A DNA stretch of 64,000 nucleotides from Brachionus rotundiformis (taxonomy: Eukaryota; Rotifera; Eurotatoria; Ploima; Brachionidae). A program made the position numbers and the translations under genes. Where the stretch lies: positions 87,759 through 151,758 of the forward strand of contig JAESIW010000137.1 in the NCBI GenBank assembly GCA_016802295.1, written 5' to 3'. Shown in pieces: positions 60,545 through 64,000 of this stretch (position 1 is its first letter; the number at the start of each line of letters is the position of its first letter). Under the pieces are notes generated by a model. The model did not search any database. It worked only from the letters and a program-made list of their open reading frames with translations, and was not told the DNA's origin.

Positions 60545-61003
60545 NNNNNNNNNNNNNNNNNNNNNNNNNNNNNNNNNNNNNNNNNNNNNNNNNNNNNNNN
60601 NNNNNNNNNNNNNNNNNNNNNNNNNNNNNNNNNNNNNNNNNNNNNNNNNNNNNNNNNNNNNNNNNNNNNNNNNNNNNNNNNNNNNNNNNNNNNNNNNNNN
60701 NNNNNNNNNNNNNNNNNNNNNNNNNNNNNNNNNNNNNNNNNNNNNNNNNNNNNNNNNNNNNNNNNNNNNNNNNNNNNNNNNNNNNNNNNNNNNNNNNNNN
60801 NNNNNNNNNNNNNNNNNNNNNNNNNNNNNNNNNNNNNNNNNNNNNNNNNNNNNNNNNNNNNNNNNNNNNNNNNNNNNNNNNNNNNNNNNNNNNNNNNNNN
60901 NNNNNNNNNNNNNNNNNNNNNNNNNNNNNNNNNNNNNNNNNNNNNNNNNNNNNNNNNNNNNNNNNNNNNNNNNNNNNNNNNNNNNNNNNNNNNNNNNNNN
61001 NNN
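60545..61003. other. Assembly gap (N)
   Basis: A 459-base run of N. It ends so that the first base of the next gene's ATG is undetermined. The flanking copies are near-identical, a common cause or sign of misassembly. Confidence 0.98.
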
Positions 61004-62007
61004 TGAAAAAAAAGAATTTAAAATTAATTTATTTTCAAGCTTTGGTAATTTTGCTGTTTATTTGTACAAATTTTTCCAACTTTTATGGTTCATACAAATC
61101 GGTCGAATCTCTAAGATTTGACATTAGTCGAAATGTATTGGTATTTTTGCATGTACAAAAAACTGGTGGCAGAGAATTGGACACTTTTCTGATTGACAGT
61201 CTTGTTTACTTTGACAATGAAATCGAGTGCAAGATGATCTTTAAAGATCAAATAACAAAAGAAGATAGGAAAAAAAACAGAAATAAACAATTTAGATGTA
61301 ATGATAGATCAGTGGAAGAGAAATCAATTGATTGGTACTGGGGTCGAAAGACAGCTGGTTGGCCTTGTGGTGTTCATCCACATTACACTGTTTTAAAGTC
61401 ATGTTTAAAAAAATTCTATCCACATTTGGAGCCAGAAAGAGACTTTTATTTTTTCACAATGCTTCGTGAGCCTGTAAAACGATACCTGAGCGAATGGCAC
61501 CATGCATCGGAAGGTATGACCTGGATTGGACCTACACAAAAAGATCATTGTTTGTATAAAAACTATAAGAAGTGTTTCAAAGGTAGACCATCATGGAAAC
61601 ATGTTCAATTAAAAGAGTTTATTGACTGTGGGTACAATTTGGCAAATAATAGACAAACATTACTTTTGTCCAATGCAAGCTATGATTGTGAAAATAAAAC
61701 AGGAGATAAATTACTGGAAGAAGCCAAACAAAATTTGGAATCTATGTCTTTTTTTGGTCTAACTGAATATCAAAATTATACACAACAATTATTTTTGAAG
61801 ATATTTTCAAATAATTTTCGACTTGCTGATAAATTTGCTCAATCAAATGAGACTTTTGCAGATAAGTTTATCAATAAGAATAAAGATGAAGTCAGCCAAG
61901 TACCATATTTAGATAAAATAAAACAACTGAATAAACTTGATATTGAATTGTATTCATTTGGTAAAGAATTGTTCTTCAAACGCCTCAAATTTTATGCAAT
62001 AATTTAA
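61003..62007 (+). CDS. Heparan-sulfate 6-O-sulfotransferase-like enzyme
   Basis: 334 aa in one exon, assuming the N at 61003 is the A of ATG as in the upstream copy. Type II Golgi protein: cytosolic KKKN, TM ~8-25. PAPS-binding 5'-phosphosulfate loop QKTGG (52-56) in VFLHVQKTGG, the GVHPHYTVLKSC motif (123-134), and the 3'-phosphate-binding LREPVKRYLSEWHH (154-167) are all HS6ST hallmarks. It moves sulfate from PAPS to the 6-O of glucosamine in heparan sulfate. Shorter than vertebrate HS6STs (about 400-500 aa), mostly at the C-terminus. Confidence 0.85.
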   Translation, partial: XKKKNLKLIYFQALVILLFICTNFSNFYGSYKSVESLRFDISRNVLVFLHVQKTGGRELDTFLIDSLVYFDNEIECKMIFKDQITKEDRKKNRNKQFRCNDRSVEEKSIDWYWGRKTAGWPCGVHPHYTVLKSCLKKFYPHLEPERDFYFFTMLREPVKRYLSEWHHASEGMTWIGPTQKDHCLYKNYKKCFKGRPSWKHVQLKEFIDCGYNLANNRQTLLLSNASYDCENKTGDKLLEEAKQNLESMSFFGLTEYQNYTQQLFLKIFSNNFRLADKFAQSNETFADKFINKNKDEVSQVPYLDKIKQLNKLDIELYSFGKELFFKRLKFYAII

Positions 62008-63447
62008 ATTACAACTCGATTGAAATCATGGTTTTTTTATGAAAGTCTATTTTTTTTATTCTAATAATTAAGTATTTTCATTTTATAATTTTTTCTGGAA
62101 AACATTTCATATAACCACTGGGGACGAAATGCAAAAAAAATTTTTTTGGAAAAATCATCCTAGCCCAGAGATATTATGTACCGAGTATATATTTAGGCTT
62201 TTTATTTTTATTACTTTATAAACCCGTGGTTATAATTTAATAATTTTTGATATTAAATGGCCTTATATCTTTTTTTTCGAGGGGGTGAGGGAAGATCGAT
62301 CTATATACGGACAAATAAAAAGACTAATGCAAAAATTAGAAAATTTTTCAGCATATCCATATTTTTCCAAAAATACCTAAATATTTATTTTAATAATAAA
62401 TTAAATTTGATTAATCTAATATAAATATTTTGTTAGATTGTTATTTTATTAAGTAATTACAAATTTTTTTATAAAAAGGCAATCCTAATTCAAACTCTAC
62501 TTGATTTTTTTATTTGTTAAATAAAAACTTTATCCTGTAAAAACAAAATTTTGAAAATGTCATTAATTGTCCAACTTTACTTGTTTGGTCCACTCAAGAT
62601 CATTAATGATATGAATAATAGCTAAAAATGTGCCTGAGACCAAAATATTTATCTAGATATGGAACTAAAGAGAAGTTATTACGGTTATTACTTCTTACGA
62701 GAGTTTTTGTAATTATACAATATTTTTTGAAAAATTAGTTTTAAATAATTTACAAATTTTAGGTAAATCATTTACCTTTATTAAAAGTTTTAATAAAATT
62801 CAAATTTATAACTGTAAAAAATGCTAAAAAATTAAAAAATTTTGTAGATTTACGTAAATTTTCCCCTTGAAGGTGGTAATTTTAAGTAAAAAACGGTAGA
62901 AACCCTAGTTACAAATCACCTTTTTATTTACTTTTGTCATATCTTTATAAAAATTAATTAGTTTTACAATTGAGTTGAAATTTAATTCACAGTCAGAGGA
63001 AATGGAAATCGTGGTAAAAATCCAAATCATTTGGATAATAAAGTAGTACTTTATTTTTAAACCCATACTCTGATAGATCTCTACTAGATGAATCAGAATC
63101 TTTTAATTTTGAAAATATGAATTTCCCTTCAAAAGTTTCTGCAGTCTAAAATTTTATCGTTATTTATCACTACTTTTGGTAAGATAAATCGGCGTATACT
63201 AATCCATTAACTAAAGTTACTAATTTTTCACCAATTTTGTAAAATACAATGGTTAAAATTAAACTGAAAAATGAACACTCATTCTTAATTTTAGATATGT
63301 TCTTCACTTTCTAAAAAAGATATTACGTCTATTATCTGAATTTTCTTCTTAATGTGAGAGCGTATAGTGAACACATTAGTTAAGTTGGTAAACTCCATAT
63401 GTTAAAGATTTTAAAAACGCTCCGAGATTTTAATAAATTCTGCAAGC
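62008..63447. other. AT-rich intergenic region
   Basis: 1.4 kb downstream of the sulfotransferase without coding exons or identifiable elements. Confidence 0.4.
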
Positions 63448-63779
63448 CAGGGGCTGTGAAGTTCTTTTCAATTCAATCGTTTCAATTCAGATAAATTTGA
63501 ATAACTTTTTTACTATAAGGAATAATTTAGTTCTGTAAAATGCTTAATGTTTAGGCAACTTTGCTAAATCTGAAAATATATGTATGCAAAAACTCTGCAA
63601 AGTAAGTGCACAATTGATTCGAATACTTTTTAATGGCGTTTAAAATGCATAAAATTGCAGAGTATTTCCTGATTTAAACAAATTTGCTTATAATTGAGCA
63701 TTTTATAGAACTAAATTATCTCTTTTAGTAAAAAAGTTAGTCAAGTTTTTCTGAATTGAAACCAACTTCACAACCCCTG
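63448..63779. mobile_element. Palindromic MITE with hAT-like CAGGGG ends
   Basis: Starts caggggctgtgaagttcttt and ends ccaacttcacaacccctg. The two arms are complementary over roughly 100 bp, including aataacttttttact and ttttgctaaa-type segments. CAGGGG termini are common in hAT elements. No target duplication is evident. A fragment of one arm lies at 19340-19442. The last 220 bp of the window after it are featureless. Confidence 0.75.
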
Positions 63780-64000
63780 CGAGTCAAAGCTCTTCAATTC
63801 ACAATAATCGAGACTTTATTTCTCATTTAGTATGGTTTTCCACATTAGCATCTTTTAAAAGGACCATTTAGTCATTAGAGACCAAAAATAAATAAAAATT
63901 AGATAAAATCTAAACATTTAAATTTTAAATTATTTAAAATATTTAAATGATTTATTAAAAATCAATTGAAAAATGATATAAAAAACACCGATAATGATAT

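Overview
The window is very AT-rich nuclear DNA of an animal. Genes are split by short GT-AG introns, mostly 45-60 bp and a few of 1-1.7 kb that hold transposon debris. The proteins are metazoan: a KY-type transglutaminase-like protein, M1 aminopeptidases, RNF181, EF-hand proteins, beta-1,4-galactosyltransferases, a retinol-dehydrogenase-like SDR, a cytochrome P450, an ADAMTS-like protein, a lipase and a heparan-sulfate 6-O-sulfotransferase. Composition and gene structure would fit a small invertebrate such as a monogonont rotifer, but nothing here proves the taxon. There are no operons, CRISPR arrays or bacterial features, and I found no tRNA or rRNA gene. For split genes I rebuilt the exons by hand. 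In every gene listed as complete the reading phase closes exactly at each junction.

Layout. 0-4.1 kb: the KY-like gene and a decayed MULE DNA transposon. 4.3-31 kb: three related M1 aminopeptidase genes (1 on minus; 2 and 3 on plus; genes 1 and 2 head to head). Between genes 2 and 3 lie a GC-rich conserved block, a 3.7-kb hAT transposon and a LINE. 31-33 kb: RNF181 and two convergent EF-hand genes. 34.2-44.5 kb: a large inverted duplication, each arm carrying an intact beta-1,4-galactosyltransferase; the spacer holds an intronless SDR gene, LINE debris and a MULE with a perfect target duplication. 44.9-50 kb: a degenerate copy of the 3' end of aminopeptidase 2 with a near-identical copy of the GC-rich block, a four-TM protein gene, and nested LINE/MITE insertions. 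50-62 kb: P450, an unknown possibly mitochondrial protein, a small membrane protein, an ADAMTS-like gene, a lipase and an HS6ST-like gene beside an assembly gap.

Main points. Three of the four metalloprotease-family genes have lost residues needed for catalysis but keep intact frames and splice sites. Aminopeptidases 1 and 2 have KELAH and NELAH in place of HEXXH and no GAMEN motif, while aminopeptidase 3 looks active. The ADAMTS-like protein has QQILH in place of HELGH. The window therefore pairs a probably active ectopeptidase with two membrane-anchored pseudopeptidases and a secreted pseudoprotease. The second notable object is the ~470-bp GC-rich block (18631-19097 and 45168-45649). It is nearly unchanged between two copies whose flanks have decayed, it ends in related direct repeats, and oligo-T follows both copies. 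It may be an undescribed non-coding RNA gene or a young repeat.
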